From NCBI RefSeq assembly GCF_002211305.1, contig NZ_LOKW01000025.1, positions 124,001 to 188,000 of the forward strand: a stretch of DNA of 64,000 nt, in the 5' to 3' direction. Position 1 is the stretch's first letter. Each line of letters starts with the position of its first letter. The DNA comes from Rhizobium sp. R634 (lineage in GTDB: Bacteria > Pseudomonadota > Alphaproteobacteria > Rhizobiales > Rhizobiaceae). This document shows positions 1 through 7,395 of the stretch, piece after piece. Position numbers and translations under genes: made by a program. The notes beneath the pieces are model-generated. The model was not told the DNA's origin and did not search any database. It worked only from the letters and a program-made list of their open reading frames with translations.

Positions 1-289
1 CACCCTTGGTCTGGGTGCGCATGTCCTCGGCGTCCTTCGCATTCATATAGCTCGAATGCGGGTCGAGCGAGGAGAGCATGCCGTTGATGGCGTTCTCGAT
101 CAGCTTGTCCTCGGCCGGCGGCGTCACGTATTGGGCACGCACACGCTCGAAGACGTCGCCGAAAATCGAGAGTTCCTTGTAGGTGGAGGATCCGGCCGCT
201 TCTGCCGGCACACCCGCCGAGTAAATGACGCTCATTGCGGTCGCACCCATCAATGCGCCGACCAGAACAAGAGAAGCCCTACGAATCAT
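1..289 (-). CDS. ctpA: C-terminal processing peptidase (S41), N-terminal part
   Basis: The gene runs off the left edge, so only the first ~96 residues are visible. They show a signal peptide or signal anchor (about residues 1-32) followed by the region before the PDZ domain, with the family-typical stretch NAINGMLSSLDPHSSY. The catalytic Ser/Lys dyad lies outside the window. Members of this family are periplasmic tail-specific serine proteases involved in envelope maintenance. The ATG at 289 overlaps the end of the upstream EnvC-like gene by 11 bp, so the two are very likely cotranscribed and translationally coupled. The envC-ctpA pairing is common in alphaproteobacteria. The name rests on this N-terminus and the context. 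Confidence 0.85.
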   Translation of the reverse strand, partial: MIRRASLVLVGALMGATAMSVIYSAGVPAEAAGSSTYKELSIFGDVFERVRAQYVTPPAEDKLIENAINGMLSSLDPHSSYMNAKDAEDMRTQTKG

Positions 290-1709
290 TGCGTGCCTTT
301 CCAGTGTCCTTGGCGGTCCACCACGGTCGGGAATCGACCGGTTTACCGTCTTTTCGAAATTCAATGTAAAGCGTTGGCCGGTCCGTTTCCAGCGCCAATG
401 CGGTTGCGCTCGCCACTCTTTTCGCTCCCATCACGGCGAGCGGCTCGCCGGAGAAAACGAATTTTCCCTGACGGGTATTGATCGTATCCATTCCCGAGAG
501 AACCAGGTGGTATCCGTCGCCCGTGTCGAGGATGATCATCTGGCCGTAACTGCGGAAAGCGCCGGCGAAAACCACCAAGCCGTCTGCAGGGGCGGTTACC
601 ACCGTCTCCGGGTTGGTGGCGACCGTCATGCCCATGGCCTCATGCCCGGTGCCGTCGGCATCGCCGAACTGACGCAGGATATCGCCCGCCACGGGCAGTT
701 CCAATTTCGCCTTCAATTCTCCGAAGGGATATGCGGGCGCAATGCGGTTTTTATCGGGCACACCGCTTTCGGCCAAAGCCTTCGCCTGGGCGCGCTGCTC
801 GTCGGTCAGCAGCCTGCGGTTCTCCTCCGCCTGACGGGCGGCGGCGGCGGCTTCGCGCACCGAGGCGATCTCGGATTCCATCGACGCGACGAGGCTTTCG
901 AGGCTGGTCGCCTTGCCCGCCAGTTCCTCCGAACGCTTCTTTTCGGCCTCGAGTTCGGCGGCATTGCTGCGGCTGAGCTTGTCGTTTTCGGCAAGCAGCA
1001 GATCCATGCGCCGCTCTTCCTCGATATTGTCGGTCATCGTCGCCGTCAGGCGGGCCTTTTCGGCAGCGCTTGCGGTCTGCAAGGCGGCCAGACTCGCAAG
1101 GTCTGCGGCAAGCTTGTCGGTTTCCTTGCGGATCCCTGGAACAACGGCGCCGAGCAGGATGGCGCTGCGCACGGATGCGAGCGCGTCATCGGGAGTGACG
1201 AGCAGGGCGGGCGGCGGGTTGCGGCCCATGCGCTGGAGGGCCGCCAGCACCTCGGCCAGCAGGCCGCGGCGTTCGTGCAGGGAGCGGCGGATGCCATCTT
1301 CCTTGACACCGAGATCGGCAAGCTTCTTTTCGCTTTCGAGGATCTGTTTTTCGAGCCCCTTGCGGCGGGCGGCGGAATCGATCAGCGCCTGGCGGATGCT
1401 TTGCGTGCTCTTCTCCAGGCTGGCGATGCTCCGCTGGAGGTCGTTCACCTTGTCCGAGGAAAGGCTGATCGATTTCGACAGGGTGTCGAGCTCGGCACGG
1501 GTCTGGTCGCGTTTGGCGGAGAGTTCGGCGGCCGGATCGGGCGGCGGCGCCTCGGCTGCCGGCGAGGCCGGAGATTGCACCGCCTCAGGAGCAGCATCCT
1601 GCGCCTGGACCGAAAAGGGGTTTGCCGGAATAACGACCAGCGCCGCAGCAAAACCGGCCGCAATAGCCGGCAGGATCATGCGGTGTCGCCTGGTTGCTGT
1701 TCTCGTCAT
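279..1709 (-). CDS. envC: EnvC-like murein hydrolase activator (LytM/M23 domain)
   Basis: 476 residues. A signal peptide ends near residue 36, and long coiled coil rich in E, K, R, A and L fills about residues 50-300. A C-terminal LytM/M23 domain spans about 345-460. Active M23 enzymes bind zinc through HxxxD and HxH motifs. Here the first site reads HEAMG and the second HLVLSG, so the metal ligands look incomplete. That fits EnvC-type proteins, which activate periplasmic N-acetylmuramoyl amidases at division rather than cutting the wall themselves. The stop codon overlaps the start of ctpA. A start at an internal Met near 1679 is possible but would shorten the signal peptide. Confidence 0.85.
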   Translation of the reverse strand: MTRTATRRHRMILPAIAAGFAAALVVIPANPFSVQAQDAAPEAVQSPASPAAEAPPPDPAAELSAKRDQTRAELDTLSKSISLSSDKVNDLQRSIASLEKSTQSIRQALIDSAARRKGLEKQILESEKKLADLGVKEDGIRRSLHERRGLLAEVLAALQRMGRNPPPALLVTPDDALASVRSAILLGAVVPGIRKETDKLAADLASLAALQTASAAEKARLTATMTDNIEEERRMDLLLAENDKLSRSNAAELEAEKKRSEELAGKATSLESLVASMESEIASVREAAAAARQAEENRRLLTDEQRAQAKALAESGVPDKNRIAPAYPFGELKAKLELPVAGDILRQFGDADGTGHEAMGMTVATNPETVVTAPADGLVVFAGAFRSYGQMIILDTGDGYHLVLSGMDTINTRQGKFVFSGEPLAVMGAKRVASATALALETDRPTLYIEFRKDGKPVDSRPWWTAKDTGKARNDS

Positions 1710-1846
1710 GCGTGTTGGGGCACTCTTTCAAATCGCGCGGAGACTAAGCTGATTTGGCGCGCTTTGCCAGAAAGTTTGGTGCAAAACGAATGGCCAGGCA
1801 AAACAAGCCTGCGTGACAATCCGACGCATACGCGCCGCGGGTCTTT

Positions 1847-2329
1847 TCAGACGCGGTGATACGGGTGGCCGGACAGGATGGTGACGGCGCGATAGAGCTG
1901 TTCGGCGATCAGCGTGCGGACGATCTGGTGCGGCCAGGTCATTTTTCCCAGGCACAGCGTGGCATCGGCACGGTCGTAAAGGGCGGGATCGAGGCCGTCG
2001 GCGCCACCGATCGCAATCGTCAGTTCGCGCTTGCCCTGGTCGCGATAGCCGCCCAGCAGGTTGGCGAAGGCTTCGCTGTCGAGCGCCTTGCCGCGCTCGT
2101 CGAGCAGAATGAGGATGCTGCCCTCGGCAAGCGATTTCAAAAGCATGGCTGCCTCTTCACGCTTGCGGGTTTCCGCATTGGAGGCGCGGCTTTCGGCAAC
2201 TTCGGCGACACGGGTGAATTCAAGGCCGACCGCGGAGCCGGCCTTGGCGAAACGGTCCAAGTAACGGGCCACAAGATCCTTTTCGGGGCCGGACTTCAGC
2301 CGTCCCACAGCAAAAAGACCAATTCGCAT
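1847..2329 (-). CDS. rlmH: 23S rRNA (pseudouridine1915-N3)-methyltransferase RlmH
   Basis: 160 residues, the normal length for RlmH, a small SPOUT-class methyltransferase that methylates pseudouridine 1915 in helix 69 of 23S rRNA using S-adenosylmethionine. The knotted SAM-binding region is recognisable from IAIGGADGL through KMTWPHQIVR, and the C-terminal end SGHPYHRV is highly conserved and contributes to the active site. It lies downstream of rsfS in the same orientation, a pairing found across bacteria. The 137 bp between this stop and envC show nothing else. Confidence 0.95.
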   Translation of the reverse strand: MRIGLFAVGRLKSGPEKDLVARYLDRFAKAGSAVGLEFTRVAEVAESRASNAETRKREEAAMLLKSLAEGSILILLDERGKALDSEAFANLLGGYRDQGKRELTIAIGGADGLDPALYDRADATLCLGKMTWPHQIVRTLIAEQLYRAVTILSGHPYHRV

Positions 2330-2447
2330 TCACCCGCTCCCGTTCATGGCGGCACTTCAGGCGCGCGATACGCCACAGGCCGGCTTGCTTGTTTCCCGGC
2401 CAGTCAATGCCACGTCTCAGGCGCCGAGCGAAGTGCCGGCCCGCCTG

Positions 2448-2861
2448 TCAGTGCCGTGTTTCTTCATCCATATCCGGAGCCGCCCACATCTTTTCGATGT
2501 TGTAGAACTCGCGGGTTTCGGGACGGAACACATGCACGATGATGTCACCGGTGTCGATCAGGATCCAATCGCCGCCCTCCTGACCTTCGACGCGGGCTGA
2601 TCCAAAGCCCTCATCCTTGAGATCGGTGAGCAGATGATCCGAGATCGCCATGACATGCCTGTTCGAGCGGCCGGAGACGACGATCATGTAGTCTCCAAGC
2701 GCCGATTTCCCGGCAATGTCGATGGTGACGATATCTTCAGCTTTTGAGTCCTCGAGGCTGGCGAGGACGGCTTCTAAGGTACGGGCGGCGGCATCGGCGC
2801 CACGTTCCGCACTCTTCGGGACAACGGCAAGCGTTTTTCCCTTGGCGTGTACTGTTGTCAG
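2448..2861 (-). CDS. rsfS: Ribosomal silencing factor RsfS
   Basis: RsfS/Iojap family, which binds ribosomal protein L14 and blocks subunit joining when nutrients are short. Conserved family parts are visible: AEDIVTIDIAGKSALGDYM, SGRSNRHV, EGQEGGDWILID and VHVFRPE. The start is uncertain. The open frame extends to ATG codons at 2891 and 2942, but neither has a visible ribosome-binding site. A CTG at 2861 is preceded at good spacing by AGGAAAGGG and gives a 137-residue protein beginning LTTVHAKGK, so it is preferred here. It lies upstream of rlmH with a 118 bp gap that holds no other gene. Confidence 0.88.
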   Translation of the reverse strand: MTTVHAKGKTLAVVPKSAERGADAAARTLEAVLASLEDSKAEDIVTIDIAGKSALGDYMIVVSGRSNRHVMAISDHLLTDLKDEGFGSARVEGQEGGDWILIDTGDIIVHVFRPETREFYNIEKMWAAPDMDEETRH

Positions 2862-3101
2862 TGCTTTCCCTTTCCTGGAATGACAAACCATGCACAACAC
2901 GAAATCCGAAAACGACCGGATCATGGTTAAGATAGGCATCAAACCATTAATGTTTCAAGACGCGCTAACGTACCGAGCGGCGGAAAAGCCGATCTTACGT
3001 TAGAATTACAGAATATTGCTGCTGGAGCTGCTTCTTGCGGGCGGTGTACAGTTTCCATACCGCAGCGTAAAGTGCGGCAAATTTCACGATTTCTGGCTTC
3101 G

Positions 3102-3473
3102 ATGACCGACACGGCTGCAAAATTAATCGTTCCCGTCCTGCGAATCAGCTTTCCGGATGAGGATCGTCTCGGTCACGGCAAGATGGAACTTCTGGAACAT
3201 ATCCGCGAGACCGGTTCGATTTCGGCGGCGGGACGGGCGATGGACATGTCCTACCGGCGGGCATGGCTGCTCGTCAGCGAGATGAACCGGATGTTCTCAG
3301 AACAGGTGGTGGAATCGCAGCGCGGCGGCCAGAAGGGCGGTGGTGCGGCGCTGACGCCGTTCGGCGAGGAGTTGCTCGGTCGCTTCCGCCGGATGGAAAA
3401 GACGATGCGGGAGAGCCTCGCTGAGGACCTCGCCTGGCTGGAAGGCAAGCGTAGCCGGCCGCAGGGCGGCTGA
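3102..3473 (+). CDS. modE: Short ModE-type molybdenum-responsive regulator (winged helix only)
   Basis: 123 residues. This is the LysR-like winged-helix DNA-binding domain found at the N-terminus of ModE (GKMELLEHIRETGSISAAGRAMDMSYRRAW...). The C-terminal Mop molybdate-binding domains of full-length ModE are absent. Such short forms are common in alphaproteobacteria. The ATG at 3102 is chosen over 3072 because the family starts close to this point. Its stop (3471-3473) abuts the modC stop in a convergent arrangement. Inference: it regulates modABC through the boxes upstream of modA. How it senses molybdate without Mop domains is not clear from sequence. Confidence 0.85.
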   Translation: MTDTAAKLIVPVLRISFPDEDRLGHGKMELLEHIRETGSISAAGRAMDMSYRRAWLLVSEMNRMFSEQVVESQRGGQKGGGAALTPFGEELLGRFRRMEKTMRESLAEDLAWLEGKRSRPQGG

Positions 3474-4541
3474 TCAGGTTTCAAGGGCGACGGTCTTGAC
3501 GATAGCGAAAATGGCCTTTCCGGGCCTGAGATCGAGGCGTTCGCAGGACAAGGCGGTGATGCGCGAGAGAATGGCATCGCCGCCGCAATCGATCCGGATT
3601 TCGACCGTTCCGTCGTTCTGAGGCGACATTTCCTCGATCCTGCCTTCGAGAATGTTCAGCGCACTCAGCCCCTCGGGCCTTGCCGTCGCCAGCATCACAT
3701 CGCGTGCGGGAATGCGGATGCGGACCGGCCTGCCGGGCGCAAGGGCGGCACCGGGAATATGCAGCCGGCAGGATTTCAGGGCGACGATCGACAGGTGGTG
3801 ACCGGCATCGAAGCTTTCGACGATGCCCTGCAGGAGAGCGCCCGCCTCCTTCCGGTCGGAAGCCGCGGAGGGACGGCTCAATATGTCGAGGGCCGGGCCT
3901 GTCGCTTCCACTCTGCCGTCGCGCATGAGGACGACCCGGTTTGCCAGACGCGCCACCTCGGCGATCGCATGGCTGACATAGACGATCGGGATTTCCGTCT
4001 CATCGCGCAACCGCTCCAGATAGGGCAGGATCTCGGCCTTGCGCGCTTCGTCGAGGGCGGCGAGCGGCTCGTCCATCAACAGCAGGCGGGGGGAAGAGAG
4101 AAGGGCGCGGCCGATCGCAACGCGCTGTTTCTCGCCGCCGGATAGCTTTGCGGGGCTGCGCTCGAGCAGCGCCTCGATGCCGAGCAGGTCGACGATGCGG
4201 TCGAAGCTCTCGCGGCCTGCCGCCTGCGGCGCGAACCAGCGGCCATAGGAAAGATTGGCGCGGACGCTCAAATGCGGAAACAGCCGCGCCTCCTGGAAGA
4301 CGTAGCCGAAACGGCGGCGGTGTTTCGGGACGAAGATGCCGCCGGCGGTCTCCGTCAGCGCCTCGCCGTCGAGCACGACGCGGCCTTCATCGGGGCGGGC
4401 AAGCCCGGCGATGATGCGGATCAGCGACGTCTTGCCGGAGCCGGAGCGGCCGAACAGCGCGGTGACTCCGCGCTCGGAGGTGAAGGCCGCGTCGAGCGAA
4501 AAAGCGCCGAGCCTCTGTTTTGCCTCTACGATCAGCGTCAT
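3474..4541 (-). CDS. modC: Molybdate ABC transporter ATP-binding protein ModC
   Basis: 355 residues. The ABC domain has Walker A GRSGSGKT, signature LSGGEKQRVAIGRAL and Walker B LLLMDEPLAAL, followed by a C-terminal TOBE/Mop-like molybdate-binding domain (about residues 290-355). It energises molybdate import. The ATG at 4541 overlaps the modB stop by 4 bp (ATGA), showing translational coupling. The open frame runs further upstream, but that extension is a shifted reading of modB and is not protein. The gene is last in modABC and converges on modE. Confidence 0.96.
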   Translation of the reverse strand: MTLIVEAKQRLGAFSLDAAFTSERGVTALFGRSGSGKTSLIRIIAGLARPDEGRVVLDGEALTETAGGIFVPKHRRRFGYVFQEARLFPHLSVRANLSYGRWFAPQAAGRESFDRIVDLLGIEALLERSPAKLSGGEKQRVAIGRALLSSPRLLLMDEPLAALDEARKAEILPYLERLRDETEIPIVYVSHAIAEVARLANRVVLMRDGRVEATGPALDILSRPSAASDRKEAGALLQGIVESFDAGHHLSIVALKSCRLHIPGAALAPGRPVRIRIPARDVMLATARPEGLSALNILEGRIEEMSPQNDGTVEIRIDCGGDAILSRITALSCERLDLRPGKAIFAIVKTVALET

Positions 4542-5239
4542 TCCGGATCGATCCTCCGGCCGGCGAGGCGGGCGAGGAATTCCGAGGCGAGCAGGGCGGC
4601 CATTGATATGACGATGGCGACCAGCGTCAGCCGCAGCGCGCCGGCATCGCCGCCCGGCACCTGGGTGAACGTGTAGATCGCAGCCGGCAGCGTCTGGGTT
4701 TCGCCCGGAATATTGGAGACGAAAGTGATCGTGGCGCCAAACTCGCCCATCGCCTTGGCGAAGGAAAGCACCATGCCGGCAATGATGCCCGGGAGTATCA
4801 GCGGCAGGGTGATCGTCAGGAACACCCAGGCGGGACCGGCGCCAAGCGTGCCGGCCGCCTCTTCCAGCTTGCGGTCGACCGCTTCGATCGACAGGCGAAT
4901 GCTGCGCACCATCAGCGGAAAGGCCATGACGGCGCAGGCGAGCGCCGCGCCCGTCCAGCGGAAGGAGAAGACGATCCCGAAATACTGATCGAGCAGGCTG
5001 CCGATCGGGCCGCGCCGGCCGAAGAGGATCAGGAGGAGGAAACCGGTGACGACGGGAGGCAGGATCAGCGGCAGGTGAACCAAGCCATTCAACACCGACT
5101 TGCCCCAGAAGCGGCCGCGGGCAAGCAGCAGCGCAACGAGAATGCCGAAGGGAAGGCTCGCCAGCATGGCGACGAACGAGACGCGCAGGCTGAGCAGGAT
5201 CGCCGTCCATTCTTCATTGCTCAGGCCCAGTATATCCAA
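4538..5239 (-). CDS. modB: Molybdate ABC transporter permease ModB
   Basis: 233 residues with about five hydrophobic membrane segments and the EAA loop of binding-protein-dependent permeases (AAGTLGAGPAWVFLTITLPL). Length and order match ModB. Its stop overlaps the modC start by 4 bp. The 247 bp gap to modA contains a palindromic repeat, so ModB and ModC levels may be set apart from ModA by that structure. Confidence 0.95.
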   Translation of the reverse strand: MDILGLSNEEWTAILLSLRVSFVAMLASLPFGILVALLLARGRFWGKSVLNGLVHLPLILPPVVTGFLLLILFGRRGPIGSLLDQYFGIVFSFRWTGAALACAVMAFPLMVRSIRLSIEAVDRKLEEAAGTLGAGPAWVFLTITLPLILPGIIAGMVLSFAKAMGEFGATITFVSNIPGETQTLPAAIYTFTQVPGGDAGALRLTLVAIVISMAALLASEFLARLAGRRIDPE

Positions 5240-5310
5240 ATGCAGTAGTCTCCAACATCGAGGCCCGCCGAGGCGAACCTTCGTTCGATGACAAATCTCT
5301 CTCCTTCTCC

Positions 5311-5391
5311 GACGTCATCCTCGGCCTTGTGCCGAGGATCTGCTGACTTATCGAACGGAGGCAGATGCTCGGGACAAGCCCGAGCATGACG
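5311..5391. repeat. RIME-like double-palindrome intergenic repeat
   Basis: About 80 bp between modA and modB. It contains two hairpins: arms 5317-5325 and 5331-5339 (ATCCTCGGC / GCCGAGGAT), and arms 5365-5373 and 5379-5387 (ATGCTCGGG / CCCGAGCAT). The outer ends GTCAT (5314-5318) and ATGAC (5386-5390) are also complementary. This layout is that of rhizobial intergenic mosaic elements (RIME). It lies inside the modABC transcript and may act as an mRNA processing or stability element. Confidence 0.7.
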
Positions 5392-5486
5392 GAAGAGAGA
5401 TTAGCGACTTTGTCAGCAGCCTGAGGCTCAGTGAGATCTCAGGCTAAGCTGTCGCCATTGATTCCGCAATCATGCCAACGGTTCCC

Positions 5487-6278
5487 TCATTTCAGGACGG
5501 TAAACCCCTGCGCTGTAAAGAAGGCGGCCGCTTTGTCTGATTTCAGGAAGTCGAGATAGGCCGCCGCATCCGGGTTCTTGCTCTCGGTCAGAATTGCAAC
5601 CGGATAGATGATCGGTGGATGGGAATCGGCCGGGAAGGTGCCGACGATGGCGACGCCCTTATCGGCTGCCGCGTCCGTCTGGTAGACGATGCCATAGGGC
5701 GCTTCGCCGCGGGAGACGAGGGCGAGGGCAGCGCGGACGCTTTCGGCGCCGGCGACTTTGGTTTCGACCGATGTCCAGACGCCGAGTTTTTCGAGCGCTG
5801 CCATGCCGTATTTGCCGGCGGGGACCGATTTCGGTTCACCCATGGCGAGCTTGCTATCGCCGAGCAAACCGGCAAGATCGAAGCCCTTCTTGATCTCGAC
5901 GGGTTTTGCCTTGTCCTTTTCGGCAACGAGCACGATCCGGTTTCCCAGCAGGTTCGTGCGGGTGTCGGCCTTGGTCAGGTTCTTCTTGGCGATATAATCC
6001 ATCCAGTCGAGATCGGCCGAGATGAAGATATCGGCGGGTGCTGCGTTTTCGATCTGCTTGGCCAGCGCCCCGCTCGCCGCATAGGAGGCGACGGCTTCCT
6101 TGCCGCTTTCGCTCGTCCAGGCGGCATTGGCGGCGTCGAGAGCGTTCTTGAGGCTTGCCGCTGCAAAGACGGTCAGTTTCTCGGCGGCTGCGGCCGGGGC
6201 CGGCAGTGCCGCGGCTCCTGATAAGCACGCCGTGATCACGGCGGTTGCCAGTTTCATCCATTGGCGGCGGTTCTGCAT
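5487..6278 (-). CDS. modA: Molybdate ABC transporter substrate-binding protein ModA
   Basis: 263 residues with a cleavable signal peptide (to about residue 29, LPAPAAAAE) and the ModA fold (LTVFAAASLKNALDAA..., IFISADLDWMDYI, NRIVLVAEKD). It binds molybdate or tungstate in the periplasm and delivers it to ModBC. The ATG at 6278 has a good Shine-Dalgarno (GGGGAG) upstream. The open frame continues about 96 codons further but with no family similarity, so that part is excluded. ModE-like boxes lie just upstream. Confidence 0.95.
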   Translation of the reverse strand: MQNRRQWMKLATAVITACLSGAAALPAPAAAAEKLTVFAAASLKNALDAANAAWTSESGKEAVASYAASGALAKQIENAAPADIFISADLDWMDYIAKKNLTKADTRTNLLGNRIVLVAEKDKAKPVEIKKGFDLAGLLGDSKLAMGEPKSVPAGKYGMAALEKLGVWTSVETKVAGAESVRAALALVSRGEAPYGIVYQTDAAADKGVAIVGTFPADSHPPIIYPVAILTESKNPDAAAYLDFLKSDKAAAFFTAQGFTVLK

Positions 6279-6297
6279 GCTGTCACTCCCCAGAGTT

Positions 6298-6323
6298 CGA
6301 AATATTTCGACGAATATAACGAT
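6298..6323. promoter_or_regulatory. ModE-like operator, proximal copy
   Basis: The sequence is CGAAATATT, seven bases, then AATATAACG with trailing AT. It resembles the ModE consensus half-sites CGnTATATA and TATATAACG separated by 6-8 bases. The box lies 20-45 bp upstream of the modA start, where a bound repressor would block the promoter. Assigned by consensus and position only. Confidence 0.55.
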
Positions 6324-6340
6324 GCCGGCGCTTTGGCTAG

Positions 6341-6364
6341 GGATATATCCGTGGAAATATAACC
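6341..6364. promoter_or_regulatory. ModE-like operator, distal copy
   Basis: A second imperfect copy of the same half-site pair: GGATATATC followed by AATATAACC. It includes the perfect palindrome GGATATATCC (6341-6350). The two boxes are centred about 42 bp apart, close to four helical turns, so cooperative binding is possible. Inferred from sequence likeness. Confidence 0.45.
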
Positions 6365-6602
6365 ATAATGGCGGCCGCTTTACGTCTTCATGAAGCGCAT
6401 GGATTTGTGAGCCCGAGTATCTGTGAGCGCGCGAGAAGCTTGCGATGCCGGCCGCCAAACCATGTGAACTGCTGTGGGAAAGGGCTGTTCCACGGAGCCT
6501 TGCCGATAATATCGGCAGTAGCCTAGGCCTCCCGCCCTCAGTCTTGCATCGCCCGCATTGCTGCATTGCACAAATCGATATTCACCTTCCCAGGGAATAT
6601 GG
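6365..6602. other. Intergenic stretch between modA operators and the small RNA
   Basis: No convincing gene was found. The only open frame, 78 codons on the minus strand (6380-6616), has no recognisable family, and its start would lie inside the RNA gene. A short palindrome GCCGATAATATCGGC sits near 6500-6514. The stretch presumably holds the promoter of the downstream RNA, but no clear -35/-10 pair could be assigned. Confidence 0.5.
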
Positions 6603-6604
6603 TA

Positions 6605-6735
6605 CAACACACTCATCGAAACGGCTTTCTCCTCCTCCCATAGCCGTTCGACAGGATCGACAACACTCCTCCTCCCAGTTGTCGATCGAGCTTATAAGCC
6701 CGACGGATCTCCTCCCCCGTCGGGCTTTCTCGTTT
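6605..6735 (+). ncRNA. Alpha-r14/cuckoo-type anti-Shine-Dalgarno small RNA
   Basis: Three consecutive hairpins each carry a CTCCTCC-type loop: stem 6617-6626/6642-6650, stem 6655-6664/6678-6687 (GATCGACAAC / GTTGTCGATC) and stem 6697-6705/6718-6726 (AGCCCGACG / CGTCGGGCT). The last is followed by TTTCT and serves as terminator. Small RNAs with repeated CCUCCUCCC loops form the cuckoo or alpha-r14 family (for example NfeR1/Smr14C in Sinorhizobium), whose loops pair with ribosome-binding sites of transporter mRNAs. The gene is convergent with nadD. The 5' end is approximate. Confidence 0.82.
6697..6731 (+). terminator. Rho-independent terminator of the small RNA
   Basis: Nine-base-pair GC-rich stem (6697-6705 with 6718-6726) followed by TTTCT. 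Its loop also carries the CTCCTCC motif, so the terminator doubles as the third regulatory loop. Confidence 0.75.
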
Positions 6736-6758
6736 CAGCAATATCCTTGAAAATCGAT

Positions 6759-7394
6759 CTATTCGGCCGTGCCCGGCAGCGAGCCGTTGCGGATGGCCGT
6801 CGAACTCAGGCCCGAGCGCGGCCCGTGAATGAAGGTCCAGGCCGGGGCCGGCTTCTTCCAGAGAACGCGTGCGTCGTCCTCGTCGATCCGGGCGAAATCG
6901 AAGGTTCTCGTCATTTTCGAGGAGAGGTAGGAGAGTGTGGCGCCCGGCCGGTCGATCACGGCGATCGGGAAGGTGCGGGCGATCTCCTGCCATTTCTGCC
7001 ATTTGTCGAAGGTCTGCAGGCTGTCGGCTCCCATGATCCAGATGAAATGCACATGCGGATTGCGGGCTTTGACGCGGGCGAGCGTATTGGCGGTGTAGCT
7101 GACGCCGAGCGCCTGTTCGAAAGCGGTGACCTTGATGCGCGGATCGGTGGCGATCCGCTCGCTCTCCGCGATGCGCGCGGCAAGCGGCGCGAGAAGATTG
7201 CGGCTTTTCAGCGGGTTGCCCGGCGTTACCATCCACCAGAGCTGGTCGAGGCCGAGCCGCCTGATGGCGATCTCGGCGACCAATGCATGGCCTTGATGCG
7301 GCGGATTGAACGAACCGCCGAACAGGCCGATGATCATGCCGCGCTCGCTATGCGGCATGCGGAGATAACGCCGGTCCAGGTTTTCCGTCGTCAC
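6759..7394 (-). CDS. nadD: Nicotinate-nucleotide adenylyltransferase
   Basis: Transfers AMP from ATP to nicotinate mononucleotide to form deamido-NAD in NAD synthesis. The nucleotidyltransferase motif GGSFNPPHQGH and the C-terminal SSTAIRNG (ISSTxIR type) are visible. The start is uncertain. A GTG at 7394 lies 1 bp after the proA stop and gives 211 residues. An ATG at 7358 gives 199 residues. The tight coupling favours the GTG, although neither has a strong ribosome-binding site. It is last in the obgE-proB-proA-nadD operon. In many relatives rsfS follows directly; here the small RNA and the mod block intervene. Confidence 0.93.
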   Translation of the reverse strand: MTTENLDRRYLRMPHSERGMIIGLFGGSFNPPHQGHALVAEIAIRRLGLDQLWWMVTPGNPLKSRNLLAPLAARIAESERIATDPRIKVTAFEQALGVSYTANTLARVKARNPHVHFIWIMGADSLQTFDKWQKWQEIARTFPIAVIDRPGATLSYLSSKMTRTFDFARIDEDDARVLWKKPAPAWTFIHGPRSGLSSTAIRNGSLPGTAE

Positions 7395-7395
7395 G

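Noticed and set aside
225..1859. 544-codon plus-strand frame over envC
   Set aside because: The opposite strand encodes a protein with signal peptide, coiled coil and LytM domain; the plus-strand product has no recognisable domain.
4542..5210. N-terminal extension of modC, suggesting a ModB-ModC fusion
   Set aside because: The extension is a shifted frame of modB. ModB itself is intact in its own frame and ends in an ATGA overlap with modC.
6380..6616. 78-codon minus-strand frame between modA and nadD
   Set aside because: It begins inside the small RNA gene and shows no domain or ribosome-binding site.
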